Source: Methanosarcina sp. DH2 (lineage in GTDB: Archaea; Halobacteriota; Methanosarcinia; Methanosarcinales; Methanosarcinaceae). From it: a stretch of DNA of 64,000 nucleotides. The notes under the pieces were generated by a model. It ran no database searches, was not told where the DNA came from, and was given only the letters and a program-made list of their open reading frames with translations. Each line of letters begins with the position of its first letter. The stretch's first letter is position 1. This document shows, in pieces, positions 9,846-19,359 of this stretch. Made by a program: the position numbers and the translations under genes. The stretch lies in contig NZ_WJBI01000007.1 of NCBI RefSeq assembly GCF_020804225.1, forward strand, positions 49,542 to 113,541, in the 5' to 3' direction.

Positions 9846-10391
9846 TCACCCTCTAACTATATACTCCAACCTTACCAACCCACTCTCATATCTCTCTGTA
9901 TTAATTATCCTGAGCTTAATTTCTTTCCCGATCCGGTCAAATAGTGGGATTCCACTCCCTAAAATGATCGGAACCACAAAAACAATCATATCCTCCACCA
10001 GATTTTCTTCGAGAAATACCTTGATAAGCTGCGACCCACCCACAAGCCAGATATCCTCTTCAGTATTTTCTTTTAGCCGGCGCGCAAATTCCCCTACGTC
10101 CCCGGAAACAAATTCTACGTTTTTTTCTCGACGCAGGGGTTCGTTTTGTCTTGTAAAAACATATGCCTTTTTCTCCCCGTAAGGCCAGTCTCCAAATTCC
10201 AGGACCTGCTCATAGGTTTTTCTGCCCATAAGGACTGTGCCGATTGATCCATAGAATTCGGAATAGCCATAGTCTGTTTCTGGGTTATTTTCGTATTTAG
10301 TTAACCAGTCGATGCTGCCGTCTTCTCGGGCGATGAAGCCGTCAAGGCTGCAGGCGATGTAGAGTTTTATTCTGGGCTTGTTTTCTTTCAT
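9846..10391 (-). CDS. DHFR/RibD C-terminal domain reductase
   Basis: A 181-residue protein of the dihydrofolate reductase-like superfamily (RibD C-terminal type). It begins with IACSLDGFIAREDGSIDWL, has the GTVLMGRKTYEQVL phosphate-binding motif in the middle, and DIWLVGGSQLIKVFLEENLVEDM in the second half. Members reduce pterin- or pyrimidine-like substrates with NADPH; the exact substrate cannot be read from the sequence. GGGGAAGGG lies just before ATG 10391. It reads toward mrr with an 80-base gap, so the two could share a transcript. Confidence 0.8.
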   Translation of the reverse strand: MKENKPRIKLYIACSLDGFIAREDGSIDWLTKYENNPETDYGYSEFYGSIGTVLMGRKTYEQVLEFGDWPYGEKKAYVFTRQNEPLRREKNVEFVSGDVGEFARRLKENTEEDIWLVGGSQLIKVFLEENLVEDMIVFVVPIILGSGIPLFDRIGKEIKLRIINTERYESGLVRLEYIVRG

Positions 10392-10611
10392 TATCCCTTC
10401 CCCTTTTAGTGATTGTTACTTGATTTTATGTGATTTTGCTTCTTATTTATTGTTTCATTTCAGTTTTTTTATGGTTCAGACCGTTCGCTTGTGAACATGA
10501 CAAGACAGACGGGGATAAGCTATTCACGCAGCCTGGGTGATGTATTTGCTCCGGGTTTTTCTTCTGCCTTTTACTGAATTAAGTTAAGAAACACAGGATT
10601 TCTCTCACACT

Positions 10612-10731
10612 GGTCTCTTATAGAGGACCAGAATATGGCAAAATTGGTCTCCTATATAAGACCAAATTTTAAGTAAAATGGTCTCCTATATAAGACCAAA
10701 TTTTAAGTAAAATGGTCTCCTATAGAAGACC
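10612..10731 (+). promoter_or_regulatory. Four 18-bp palindromic sites at exact 34-bp spacing before an ATPase gene
   Basis: GGTCTCCTATATAAGACC-type sites lie at 10612-10629, 10646-10663, 10680-10697 and 10714-10731. Each start is 34 bases after the previous one. The half-sites GGTCTC/AGACC are conserved; the middle copies have the identical spacer AAATTTTAAGTAAAAT. The last site ends on the base before the ATG at 10732, so no room remains for a normal ribosome-binding site. Probable array of protein-binding sites or RNA hairpins for autoregulation (inference). Confidence 0.75.
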
Positions 10732-12012
10732 ATGGAAAAAAAGGAGCTTTTCAAATACTTCATAAAGGAGTTCCACGAAAGGAAGCTCCCTGAAATTTAT
10801 CCTCGTGCCCTTGAAATTCCGCAGACCAGGAAAATTGTAAGTCTGATAGGGGCGAGGAGGATAGGGAAGACTTCTTACTTTTTCCAGATGATAGGGGAGC
10901 TTGAAGCGAGTGTGGGGAGAGAACGGATTCTTTACATCAACTTCGAGGACGAGAGGATCCTGCCTCTGGATGTTAAGGACCTGAACTCGATCCTTGAGGC
11001 GTATTATGAGCTCTACCCTGAAAATGCGGGCCGGGAGCTGTATCTCTTTTTTGACGAGGTGCAGAATGTTCCGGGCTGGGAAGTCTATGTGCGCAGGCTC
11101 TATGACAGAGGGGATTTGAAGCTCTTTCTTACGGGCTCGAGTTCGAAGATGCTCTCAAAGGAGCTTGCAACAAGCCTTAGAGGTCGAACTCTTTCTTTTT
11201 ACCTCTACCCCCTGGATTTTCGGGAGTACCTTGCTTTTCGGGGAGTTGAGCCTGTTAGGGATTTCGAGTACTCGAAGCAGCGTTTTGAACTCAAGAAACT
11301 CTTTGAGGAATACCTCTATAATGGTGGCTTTCCCGAAGTCGTGCTCGAAGCTCCAGAGCTCCGGAAGAAGATTGTTCAGGATTACTTTGAAATGATGATA
11401 TACAGGGATCTTGTGGAACGCTTTTCCGTCCGGAACACCACCCTGCTCAAAGCTCTGACAAAATACCTGATCACAAACATCGGGAATCCTTTCAGTGTAA
11501 CTTCCTACTATAAGGCGATAAAGCAGGATCAGGAAGTCTCAAAAGGTACTCTTCTGGAATACCTTTCCCATCTTGAGGATATCTCTCTGGTTTATTTTCT
11601 GCCCCTTTTCAGCTATTCTTTAAAGTCCCAGTCAATCAACCCGAAAAAGGTTTACTGTCTCGATAATGGACTTCGGAACGCCGTATCTTTTTCCTTTTCA
11701 AAGGACGAAGGCAGGCTTGCCGAAAACCTGGTTTTCCTTGAGCTCATGCGCCGGGAAAAAGAGGTATATTACTGGAAAAACGGGGGCGAGGTGGATTTCG
11801 TGGTGAAGGAAGAGGATAATTCGCTGACCGCAATCAATGTCACGTACAACGACAGTATTGATGAAAGAGAGGTAAGTGCTCTAAAGAAGTTCTCTGAAGA
11901 AGAGGAATTTGCTTCTCGCATAAATGAACTCATCCTGCTGACAAAAGACACTGAAAAGACAGAAAATGGGATCACGTACATTCCACTCTGGATGTGGATG
12001 CTTGAGAAGTAA
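10732..12012 (+). CDS. AAA-type ATPase with DUF4143 domain
   Basis: A 426-residue protein of the archaeal ATPase family with an N-terminal P-loop domain and a C-terminal DUF4143 domain. Walker A is GARRIGKTS at 40-48 and Walker B is LYLFFDEVQNV at about 103-113, followed by a sensor-like LFLTGSSSK. A winged-helix part precedes the PD-(D/E)xK-like end (YYWKNGGEVDFVVKEEDN), which resembles a nuclease core and may be inactive. The biological role of this family is not settled; links to mobile elements and toxin-antitoxin-like behaviour have been suggested. The start codon touches the last of four palindromic sites, so translation may be leaderless or controlled by them. Confidence 0.8.
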   Translation: MEKKELFKYFIKEFHERKLPEIYPRALEIPQTRKIVSLIGARRIGKTSYFFQMIGELEASVGRERILYINFEDERILPLDVKDLNSILEAYYELYPENAGRELYLFFDEVQNVPGWEVYVRRLYDRGDLKLFLTGSSSKMLSKELATSLRGRTLSFYLYPLDFREYLAFRGVEPVRDFEYSKQRFELKKLFEEYLYNGGFPEVVLEAPELRKKIVQDYFEMMIYRDLVERFSVRNTTLLKALTKYLITNIGNPFSVTSYYKAIKQDQEVSKGTLLEYLSHLEDISLVYFLPLFSYSLKSQSINPKKVYCLDNGLRNAVSFSFSKDEGRLAENLVFLELMRREKEVYYWKNGGEVDFVVKEEDNSLTAINVTYNDSIDEREVSALKKFSEEEEFASRINELILLTKDTEKTENGITYIPLWMWMLEK

Positions 12013-12071
12013 TATAGACACTTGAGAGGCAAACATAACCTTTTTACTCTTTCTCCCCCAAAAACTCCTTC

Positions 12072-13145
12072 ATGTCCTCCCCCTGCATCCCGCTTCCCCT
12101 TAAAACAGAACATTCTGCTAGAGACCGCCTCTACTGGAACTTCTTTAATATGATTCCTTTTCTGATCGGTTCAATAGCAATTGCCAGGGATTCGCTCAAA
12201 TGGGTCGCAGTTTACATAGGAATAGCCCTTTTTTTCTTCCTGATCATCGAATTCCGGTTCGCATGCACTCACTGCCTTTACTACATTAGGAGCAAAGGCT
12301 GCGTAAAATGCATGATGCTTTCGGGAGTACCCAAGATTTTCAAAGCCCGTCCCGGCCCTCACAGCCCTTTTGAAAAAGCGATGACAGCTCTGGGAGCTTT
12401 ACCTATGTTTCTTTTTCCTGTTTACTGGCTTATCAGGGATCCTCTGCTGCTGGGGGCTTATATAGTTGCTTGGGCATTATTCTTTCTGACCGCCCGCCGT
12501 TACGAATGTATAAGGTGCCTTAACTTCGAGTGTCCTATGAACCGGGTGCCGGCAGGCGTAAAAGATGAGTTTGAGAAAAGCGATGACCGTTCAGAGAAGA
12601 TTGAACTTTCAGGAAAGGAGCTTCTGGTATCAGGCTCAGGCAGATGTTCTTCCTTTAAAATGGAACACAAATTCAAAGACTTCCTCTACTGGAACTTTGT
12701 AACTCTAACTATTTTGTTTTCGGCTGGACTTGCTATCGGCATCAGTTCAACCGGGTGGCTGCTTGCCTATATTTTCACAGTCTTTTTCCACTTCAATGTT
12801 CTGGAGCAGCGTTTTTTCTGTACTCACTGCCCTTATTTTCCCACGGAAGGAAAAAAATTGGGGTGCATGATGAACCGAGGCTGGCCGAAACACTTCAGAT
12901 CCAGACCGTGCCCTCCGGGCAAATTCTATCTTGCTATTACGTCTCTGGGATTCCTGATTGTGATTTTCTTCCCACTTCCATGGCTTTTGGAAGAGCCATT
13001 CCTTCTGGGAACTTACTCAGTTTCCATCTTGCTTTTTTTACTGACAATATGGCGGTATGAATGTTCCCGCTGTATTTATTTTGGGTGCCCTTTTAACAGG
13101 GTGCCGGCTGAAGTGAGGAAAGAGTTTGGGAATAATGGGAGTTAA
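12072..13145 (+). CDS. Internally duplicated Cys-rich membrane protein, unknown function
   Basis: A 357-residue protein made of two homologous halves, about residues 17-167 and 201-352. Each half starts with D-x-LYWNF, has two hydrophobic segments, a CTHC motif (65-68; 250-253), a GCxxCMM or GCMM motif (77-82; 265-267) with PK-x-F-x-x-RP after it, two more hydrophobic segments, and ends with YECxRCxxFxCPxNRVPAxV. The repeated cysteines suggest metal or Fe-S binding at the membrane surface, but I do not recognise a family. It begins 60 bases after the ATPase stop and has no clear ribosome-binding site. Confidence 0.7.
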   Translation: MSSPCIPLPLKTEHSARDRLYWNFFNMIPFLIGSIAIARDSLKWVAVYIGIALFFFLIIEFRFACTHCLYYIRSKGCVKCMMLSGVPKIFKARPGPHSPFEKAMTALGALPMFLFPVYWLIRDPLLLGAYIVAWALFFLTARRYECIRCLNFECPMNRVPAGVKDEFEKSDDRSEKIELSGKELLVSGSGRCSSFKMEHKFKDFLYWNFVTLTILFSAGLAIGISSTGWLLAYIFTVFFHFNVLEQRFFCTHCPYFPTEGKKLGCMMNRGWPKHFRSRPCPPGKFYLAITSLGFLIVIFFPLPWLLEEPFLLGTYSVSILLFLLTIWRYECSRCIYFGCPFNRVPAEVRKEFGNNGS

Positions 13146-13315
13146 CTCAAAATTCTGATTTTTGCGTTTAGCTTCTTTTTGGCTCAGCTTGTCCGGTGCT
13201 TTTATCTATCTTCTTCAAATTAAGAGAAAATTATTTATAGGTTGATACGGTAATAGGATTCCGGACATCCTGTAGTGAACGGGAAACCGCAATATAAGAA
13301 ACGGAGATCCAGGAT

Positions 13316-13450
13316 ATGAAAGAAAAAGTAGAGATAAAGGCTCCAAAACCCGTTTTGCATGGGTTTTTGTTCGGCAATGGTACGTTTATCACCCCGGCGG
13401 AAATGAGAATCATGGAAAGCCTTGGGGTCATTCCAGCAACAAGAGCATGA
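13316..13450 (+). CDS. Small hypothetical protein (44 residues)
   Basis: A short frame starting MKEKVEIKAPKPVLHGF and ending with SLGVIPATRA. A TATA-like ATTATTTATAGG lies at 13229-13240 and GGAG at 13303-13306, nine bases before the ATG, which is a plausible expression setup. No family is recognised and it could be a chance frame. Confidence 0.4.
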   Translation: MKEKVEIKAPKPVLHGFLFGNGTFITPAEMRIMESLGVIPATRA

Positions 13451-13814
13451 ACTCGAAAGTGAACCGGAAAAAGCGCATTGTAAACGGGTCAGGGAATTGG
13501 TTAATAAACAATCTACAACTATTCTACAAAATATCTAGCTATTTGTTAAGCTAACCTCCAAAAATCCAACAAACCAACCTTCCAAGTATTAAATCGACCT
13601 TCCCACTACCAGTGATTTGCTCCAGCTCATTCTTAAGCTCAAAAGATGACGATGGAAGTCAAATTACCTGAAAAGTGAATATTTACAGAAAATTATCTCT
13701 TGACCCATAAGCTCTGTGCTTTTCCTGAGCTCCAATTCTTTCATTTCTTTCTTTTTTTTACTCCTTTTATTGTTTTTTAGTAACGTAAATAAACAGGATA
13801 CTCCTGTACCTGAA
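13451..13814. other. Gene-free spacer
   Basis: AT-rich sequence with no frame, repeat or RNA gene that I can support. It separates the small plus-strand frame from the minus-strand methyltransferase. Confidence 0.4.
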
Positions 13815-14423
13815 TCAACTACTGTCCTTTTTAAAGGAATATGTCCTTTTGCCTTTCTTTTTCAGCTTGAATAACCTCTTCCGGGTTGCACTTTCCATGA
13901 TTTCTTCCTCTTTCATGTGATGGTCGCTAAAAGAAAGGGTTCCTTCAGGTTTCAGGATCCTGTGCAACTCTTTCATGACAAGTTCCGGCTTGTTCAGGGT
14001 GTGATAGGTATCATAGAAGAGAACAACATCCAGGCTCGCGCTGGGCAGGCCCGTATCGTAGTCAGAAAGGATAGTCTCTATGTTTTTTAGTTGTTTTATA
14101 GTAGTCAGGTGCCGAACCATCTCAATAGCAACAGGGTTGATATCCAGGGCATAGACTTTTCCTGAGGGGCCCACCATTTCGGAAGCATCACGAATATAAG
14201 AACCTGATCCGCAGCCGTAATCCAGAATTTTGAAACCGGGTTTTATTCCGGCTTCTTCCAGGATTTTCCTGCGGGGGAAAAAGAAGTCCCGGAACTTGAA
14301 GATAAGTGTCGTTGCGTGGAATCGAAAATCAGAAACTGGTTCTTCCGTGGTGTTTTCCTCCTCTATGGTCGGTCTTCTGGTTAGTAATGGTTCAGGCCTT
14401 TCTCTTGCAGGCAGCTTTTTCCT
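13815..14423 (-). CDS. Class I SAM-dependent methyltransferase lacking a normal start codon
   Basis: The open frame runs from an upstream TGA (14424-14426) to the stop at 13815 and encodes about 200 residues. It includes FKFRDFFFPRRKILEEAGI, motif I as LDYGCGSGSY, then VYALDINPVAIEMV, and the late motif ELHRILKPEGTLSFSDHH. The only ATG in frame (at 14177) lies after motif I, so starting there would delete the SAM-binding loop. No ATG, GTG or TTG occurs in the upstream part; CTG near 14413 is the nearest alternative. Either a rare start codon is used or the start was lost and the gene is decaying. The substrate is unknown. Confidence 0.65.
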   Translation of the reverse strand, partial: RKKLPARERPEPLLTRRPTIEEENTTEEPVSDFRFHATTLIFKFRDFFFPRRKILEEAGIKPGFKILDYGCGSGSYIRDASEMVGPSGKVYALDINPVAIEMVRHLTTIKQLKNIETILSDYDTGLPSASLDVVLFYDTYHTLNKPELVMKELHRILKPEGTLSFSDHHMKEEEIMESATRKRLFKLKKKGKRTYSFKKDSS

Positions 14424-14659
14424 TCAAGCTATTTTGAGATTCACATATCTTATATTTTGCCTGCAGCAGGTTTTCACGACTTTTATTTTTTTATACTTGA
14501 ATATTCGGATACATATGTAATCAAAGTGCTGCCTGAAGCAACTATCCATACTTCGGACCAGCACTGTACCACCACTACCCAACAGTGTGCCTAACACCGT
14601 ACCACCAGTGTTATACTGCAGTTCAAAACCTTAATCTTAAATCAGAAAATAGAATAACC

Positions 14660-14668
14660 TTATAAAGT
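14660..14668 (+). promoter_or_regulatory. TATA box of the nitrilase-family gene
   Basis: TTATAAAGT in an AT-rich context. Transcription would begin near 14690, before the GTG at 14712 and close to or inside the ATG at 14697. Confidence 0.5.
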
Positions 14669-14711
14669 ATCTAAGTAAAGTAATCATATTTTGTGAATGG
14701 AAGGAATAAAA

Positions 14712-15530
14712 GTGACAAGCATAATAGCTGCCTGCATCCAAATGAATATCTCACTTTGCTCGAAACATGAAAATCTTGAGCGTGCCCTCTCCCTGGCAGA
14801 AGAAGCGGTTTCAAAAGAAGCTGAGATTCTCGTCTTTCCGGAAGTTTTCTCAACCGGTTTTTGTTATGACCATATAGAGGAAGTAGCTGAAACTGTTTCC
14901 GGTCCCACGCTTGAAGCTCTCCGTGCCTTTTCCAGAGAATATAACTGTATTCTTGCAGGCTCAATGATAGAAAAGATAGAACGAAGTGAAGAGGATACAG
15001 TAAGTTTAGAAAAGAAGGCTCCTTCCCAGTATAACCTCGGTTTCTGCATCGAGTCCGGAAAGCTGGCAGGCATCCGCCGAAAAGTCCAGCTTTATGGCCC
15101 GGAAAAAGAGTATTTTGCATCCGGAGATAGCATAGCTCCTATCAGATTGCAAAAGTACGGGCTCTCCATAGGACTCATAGTTTGCAATGAGCTCCGATAT
15201 CCGGAAGTTGCCAGAAAACTGGCCCTTGAGGGAGCAGATTTGCTGGTTTCAGCTGCCGATATCCCGGATTTTTATATATACCCCTGGCGAATTATGTCCC
15301 TTTCCCGTGCAATTGAAAACCAGTTGCCTCATATTGCCTGCACCAGAGTGGGAAAAGATAGGTATTCGACTTATCCTGGCGGCTCTTTTATTGCAGACGG
15401 CTGGGGCCGCGTTCTGGCAGAAGCCGAAAAGAAAGAGTGTGTCCTCATAGGGGAAATTGATCTTGATGAGGCAACGGAAATCAGGCAAACTGGCTCTATT
15501 TTCGAAGGTCGCAGACCTGACCTGTATTAA
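14712..15530 (+). CDS. Carbon-nitrogen hydrolase (nitrilase superfamily)
   Basis: A protein of about 272 residues with the Glu-Lys-Cys triad of the superfamily: Glu in LVFPEVFSTGF, Lys in RRKVQLYGPEKEYF, and Cys in IVCNELRYPEVAR. Such enzymes hydrolyse amides such as omega-amidase or carbamoyl substrates; the substrate here is open. An ATG at 14697 is in frame, but GGAAGGA at 14698-14704 sits six bases before GTG 14712, and the TATA box fits the later start, so I prefer GTG. CNELRYPE replaces the common CYDLRFPE but keeps the nucleophile and its environment. Confidence 0.82.
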   Translation: MTSIIAACIQMNISLCSKHENLERALSLAEEAVSKEAEILVFPEVFSTGFCYDHIEEVAETVSGPTLEALRAFSREYNCILAGSMIEKIERSEEDTVSLEKKAPSQYNLGFCIESGKLAGIRRKVQLYGPEKEYFASGDSIAPIRLQKYGLSIGLIVCNELRYPEVARKLALEGADLLVSAADIPDFYIYPWRIMSLSRAIENQLPHIACTRVGKDRYSTYPGGSFIADGWGRVLAEAEKKECVLIGEIDLDEATEIRQTGSIFEGRRPDLY

Positions 15531-15758
15531 ATCATACTTCCTCATAAGGTGACATTCAAGGCTGCGTTGAGGCGCTGGATCGAAAAAATCCTGCATTTAT
15601 CCTGCAATCCCTACAAGATTTTCACCTAAATAAAGCTGCGGCTTCTCTCTGGTAGATAAAACACTTCCTTACCGCTCCAAAACAGAAGAGAAGTAATCCA
15701 TAATTTCAGAATTCCACAAGTTCAATAAAAAGTAGTTGAAAAGGTAAGCCCTACCGGG

Positions 15759-17249
15759 TTACCCTTTAAGTTCCTTCACAATTAATTCGCGGGCAGTTTT
15801 TGCGTCTGCTGTGCCCTTTGTCTTTTTCATGACCTGTCCTACAAGGAAGTTCAGGGATTTTTCTGCTCCTCCAATGTAGTCCTGTACTGCGGCTGTGTTC
15901 TCGGCAATTGTTTCTGCAACAGCCCTGGTGACCAGGTCATCTTCAGCTTTGAATAGGCCTTTTTCTTCAATAATCTGAGAGGGAGTCTTTTCTTCAGTGC
16001 CGTCCAGAATTATACGGATGACCTCAACTGCAGCCCTATCACTTACTTTGCCTTCGGCAAAAAGGGTGACCAGTTCTACCATATCCGAGACCTTGAAGGA
16101 ATTCTCTACTGCAGGATCTTTTGCGTGGATAAAGCCAATCGTTTTGCCGTCATAAGAAGAGATTGCAAGGTCGCGATAGTTTAGCTCCCCAAGGAAGACA
16201 TCGGCTGCCCAGGTGGCGGCGGTTTTCGGGTCCACACCTTTCGCACAGACTCCTTCGTAGAAGTCGGCGAGCATGATCTTTGAGGTAAGGGCCCTCGCGT
16301 GCATATCCGTTATGCTGTACTGCTCTATGAAGCGTGCACGTTTGGCGTCAGGAAGTTCAGGCAGGGTTTCTTTAATTGCAGGAATCCAGCCAGTAACTCG
16401 CATTGGCATAAGGTCAGGCTCACGGAAGTAGCGGTAATCTTCTGCCTCTTCTTTTGTCCTCATGGAAATGGTTACGCCCCTTCCTTCATCGAAGTGGCGG
16501 GTTTCCTGAGTAATTTTTCCTCCTCGACGGATCACGTTCTTCTGGCGCATGATCTCGTAGAGGAGAGCCCTTTCAACTCCTTTATGGGAAGAGATATTTT
16601 TGACCTCAACACGTGTACCCCAGTAGACTGAGACGTTTGCATCGACACGCATAGCTCCTTCAAGGTTTCCATCAAAGACATCCAGGTACTCAAGGATATT
16701 TCTGAACTTGTCAAGGAAACGCCGTGCCTCCTTGGGGCTTCTCATATCCGGCTCGGTAACGGTTTCGATCAGGGGCATACCTGATCTGTTGTAGTCGATA
16801 AGGACACCTTTGGATTTCTCAATGCTCCCTATATGCACAAGCTTTCCAGGGTCTTCTTCCAGGTGAGCTCGTGTAATTCCGACTACATGCTCCCCGTCCT
16901 CTCCTTCGATCACGACTTTTCCTTTGCCAACAATGGGGTAGTCGTACTGGGTTACCTGGAAACCTTTGGGAAGGTCAGGGTAGAAGTAGTTCTTCCTGTG
17001 GAACTGGGTTTCTTCTGCAATCTCCCCTTCAAGGGCAAGCCCCACCTTAATTGCGGCTTCCACAGCCTTTTTATTTAGCACAGGAAGCGCACCTGGCAGA
17101 CCAAGACATACCGGACAGGTGTGGGTATTGGGGGCTGCATTGTGGTAATCGGTAGAGCAGCCGCAGAACATTTTGGTCTTCAGTTTGTTAAGCTGGACAT
17201 GTATTTCAAGTCCTATCCTTATGCCGTCAGGGTTTTCGTAGGCCATCAC
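15759..17249 (-). CDS. gatB: Asp-tRNA(Asn)/Glu-tRNA(Gln) amidotransferase subunit B
   Basis: A 496-residue GatB of usual length. It holds the kinase-like catalytic domain ([21 protein letters not shown] with Cys zinc ligands, and [17 protein letters not shown]) and the C-terminal helical YqeY-like domain that contacts tRNA. GatB phosphorylates the misacylated tRNA and uses ammonia from GatA. Archaea generally use GatDE for glutamine, so this complex mainly makes Asn-tRNA (family knowledge). Its ATG overlaps the gatA stop by four bases, showing translational coupling in gatC-gatA-gatB. Confidence 0.97.
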   Translation of the reverse strand: MMAYENPDGIRIGLEIHVQLNKLKTKMFCGCSTDYHNAAPNTHTCPVCLGLPGALPVLNKKAVEAAIKVGLALEGEIAEETQFHRKNYFYPDLPKGFQVTQYDYPIVGKGKVVIEGEDGEHVVGITRAHLEEDPGKLVHIGSIEKSKGVLIDYNRSGMPLIETVTEPDMRSPKEARRFLDKFRNILEYLDVFDGNLEGAMRVDANVSVYWGTRVEVKNISSHKGVERALLYEIMRQKNVIRRGGKITQETRHFDEGRGVTISMRTKEEAEDYRYFREPDLMPMRVTGWIPAIKETLPELPDAKRARFIEQYSITDMHARALTSKIMLADFYEGVCAKGVDPKTAATWAADVFLGELNYRDLAISSYDGKTIGFIHAKDPAVENSFKVSDMVELVTLFAEGKVSDRAAVEVIRIILDGTEEKTPSQIIEEKGLFKAEDDLVTRAVAETIAENTAAVQDYIGGAEKSLNFLVGQVMKKTKGTADAKTARELIVKELKG

Positions 17250-18673
17250 GCCACCTCCGGAGGTCTCTTTATGTGGTAATCGGTATTCTGCTCGAAAGTG
17301 TAGGCTGCACGCAGGACTGTAGGCTCGTCAAAGGGTTTGCCCATTATCTGAAGCCCTATAGGCAATCCGTCAGTAAAGCCGCAAGGGACGGAAATTGAAG
17401 GTACGCCTGCAAGGTTGATCGGGCAGGTGTTTACGTCCGAAAGGTAGAGGGTGAGCGGGTCTTCAATCTTTTCTCCTATCCTGAAAGCGGGGTTCGGCAT
17501 TGTAGGTGCCATAAGCAGGTCAACTGCCGAGAGAGCCTTGTCAAAGTCCTGCTTCACAAGAGTCCTTACCTTCAGGGCTTTGAGGTAGTATTTGTCGTGA
17601 TAGCCTGCAGAAAGTGCATAGGTGCCCAGGAGAATCCTTCTTTTGACTTCGGTTCCGAAACCCTCTGCTCTCGTCTTTGAAACCATTGTGTGCCAGTTTT
17701 CTCCGCTTTCTCTGAACCCGTAACGTGTTCCGTCGAAACGGGCAAGGTTTGAGGATGCTTCACTCATTGCAATGATATAATATGAGGCAAGAGCATACTT
17801 TATATTAGGCATTGAGACTTCTTTCCAGGTTGCTCCGAGGCTCTCATATTTGTGAATAGCATTCCATACAGCTTTTTCTACATCCGGATGGATGCCTTCT
17901 CCGAAAAATTCCTGCGGAATCCCTATTTTCAGACCCTTGACATCGTCAACAAGTGCTTTCCGGTATTCGGTTTTACTGTCAATGGAAGTAGAATCTTTTC
18001 GGTCATAGCCGGCTATAACATCCATCAGGACCGCGATATCTTCCACATTGTTTGCAAGAGGTCCGACCTGTTCAAGGGAATTCGCGTAAGCCACAACTCC
18101 GTATCTTGAAACTGCCCCATAGGTCGGCTTAAGCCCCACAACCCCGCAGAAAGCCGCAGGACAGCGTACGGACCCGCCTGTGTCAGAACCAAGGGCAAAA
18201 GGAGCTTCTCCTGCTGCAACAACCGCTGCACTTCCTCCGGAAGATCCGCCAGGTACTCTTTCAAGGTCCCATGGGTTTGCAGTCGGCCCGAAATGGCTGG
18301 TTTCCGTGGAAGACCCCATTGCAAACTCATCCATATTGGTTTTTCCAAGGACTACGGCTCCGGCAGCAAGGAGTTTCTCGATAACATGTGCATTAAAAGG
18401 AGGAACGTAACCTTCAAGGATTTTCGAGCCGCAGCTGTTTGGCAGCCCGACGACGGAGATATTATCCTTTATTGCGATTGGTACGCCTGCAAGGGGTCCA
18501 TCGTGCCCTTCTACGTCGATCTTTTTTGCCTGCTCAAGGGCTTTATCGGAAACCGTTACGTAACCGTTGATTTTGCTCTTTCCGATAACTTCAAGGTAGC
18601 TGGCTGTTACTTCTTCGGCTGAGCTTTCTCCGATCTTCTCTTTAATCTGTGCAACACTCATCCATTTTGCCAT
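17246..18673 (-). CDS. gatA: Asp-tRNA(Asn)/Glu-tRNA(Gln) amidotransferase subunit A
   Basis: A 475-residue amidase-signature enzyme that releases ammonia from glutamine for GatB. The Ser-cisSer-Lys triad is visible: Lys in [10 protein letters not shown], and the two serines in the GGSSGGSAA segment with [12 protein letters not shown] after it. The gene starts 12 bases after gatC and overlaps gatB by four bases. Length and motifs are normal, so the complex should be active. Confidence 0.97.
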   Translation of the reverse strand: MAKWMSVAQIKEKIGESSAEEVTASYLEVIGKSKINGYVTVSDKALEQAKKIDVEGHDGPLAGVPIAIKDNISVVGLPNSCGSKILEGYVPPFNAHVIEKLLAAGAVVLGKTNMDEFAMGSSTETSHFGPTANPWDLERVPGGSSGGSAAVVAAGEAPFALGSDTGGSVRCPAAFCGVVGLKPTYGAVSRYGVVAYANSLEQVGPLANNVEDIAVLMDVIAGYDRKDSTSIDSKTEYRKALVDDVKGLKIGIPQEFFGEGIHPDVEKAVWNAIHKYESLGATWKEVSMPNIKYALASYYIIAMSEASSNLARFDGTRYGFRESGENWHTMVSKTRAEGFGTEVKRRILLGTYALSAGYHDKYYLKALKVRTLVKQDFDKALSAVDLLMAPTMPNPAFRIGEKIEDPLTLYLSDVNTCPINLAGVPSISVPCGFTDGLPIGLQIMGKPFDEPTVLRAAYTFEQNTDYHIKRPPEVA

Positions 18674-18685
18674 TAAAACATCTCC

Positions 18686-18967
18686 TCAGCCGATCTTCGG
18701 GACTCTGAAAGCCCCGTCCTGTTTGTGTTCGGTGTTTGTAAGAACAATTTCCTGCGGGAGGCATTCTTCAACCATGTCTTCCCTGAATACGTTATAGATC
18801 TCAGCAACATGGTATGTGGGAGCAACATCTTCGGTCGGCAGTTCATCAATCTGCCCAAAGTACTCCAAAACTGAGTTAAGTTTTTCCATGTATTCGACTG
18901 TTTCCTGCTCATTAATTTCAATACGGGCAAGCCAGCCGATGTGTTCTACATCTTCTTTTGTAATCAT
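18686..18967 (-). CDS. gatC: Asp-tRNA(Asn)/Glu-tRNA(Gln) amidotransferase subunit C
   Basis: A 93-residue GatC, the small subunit that wraps around GatA and stabilises the GatAB interface. It starts MITKEDVEHIGWLARIEI and has the EKLNSVLEYFGQIDELPTEDV segment typical of the family. It is first in the operon; AATTCCTC on the plus strand gives GAGGAATT just upstream of its ATG. Two open frames overlap here; the frame with GatC motifs is the real one. Confidence 0.95.
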   Translation of the reverse strand: MITKEDVEHIGWLARIEINEQETVEYMEKLNSVLEYFGQIDELPTEDVAPTYHVAEIYNVFREDMVEECLPQEIVLTNTEHKQDGAFRVPKIG

Positions 18968-19359
18968 AAAAATTCCTCAAAAATAGAATGATTTTGAATA
19001 GAATGCCATTGGTAATGCATAATAGAAACAGTTTATGAAATAAATATATATTCTTCCTATTCTCAATTCGCAGGGTAAACAGGAAAGTGTTTTCAATATA
19101 ATTTAGCGTAAGTATTCTTTTCTCAGATAGATTAAGAGTTCATAATTATTCAGCTAACATTACTCCGAATTTATTCTTCTGCTATACTCAATGCGGGTAA
19201 TTTTCATATTGGTTATAAATATACTTCGACGGCGATATTCCCTAAACTTATACCTGCAAATTTTATTGATTCTTTCATCTATCTCAATCGATTTAGGAAA
19301 TTTCCTGGAATCACTCTGAAATCCAAGGTCCCAAAAATTCTCTGGAATGAGGTGAGAAA
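18968..19359. other. Divergent spacer between gatC and the OsmC-like gene
   Basis: No gene seen. On the minus strand ATATATATTTA at about 19042-19052 is a good TATA box for gatCAB. The right part leads to the OsmC-like gene, which has GAGGTGA at 19349-19355. Confidence 0.5.

Noticed and set aside
10612..10731. CRISPR array
   Set aside because: The period is 34 bp with nearly identical 16-bp spacers, which is too short and too uniform for CRISPR. No cas gene is adjacent.
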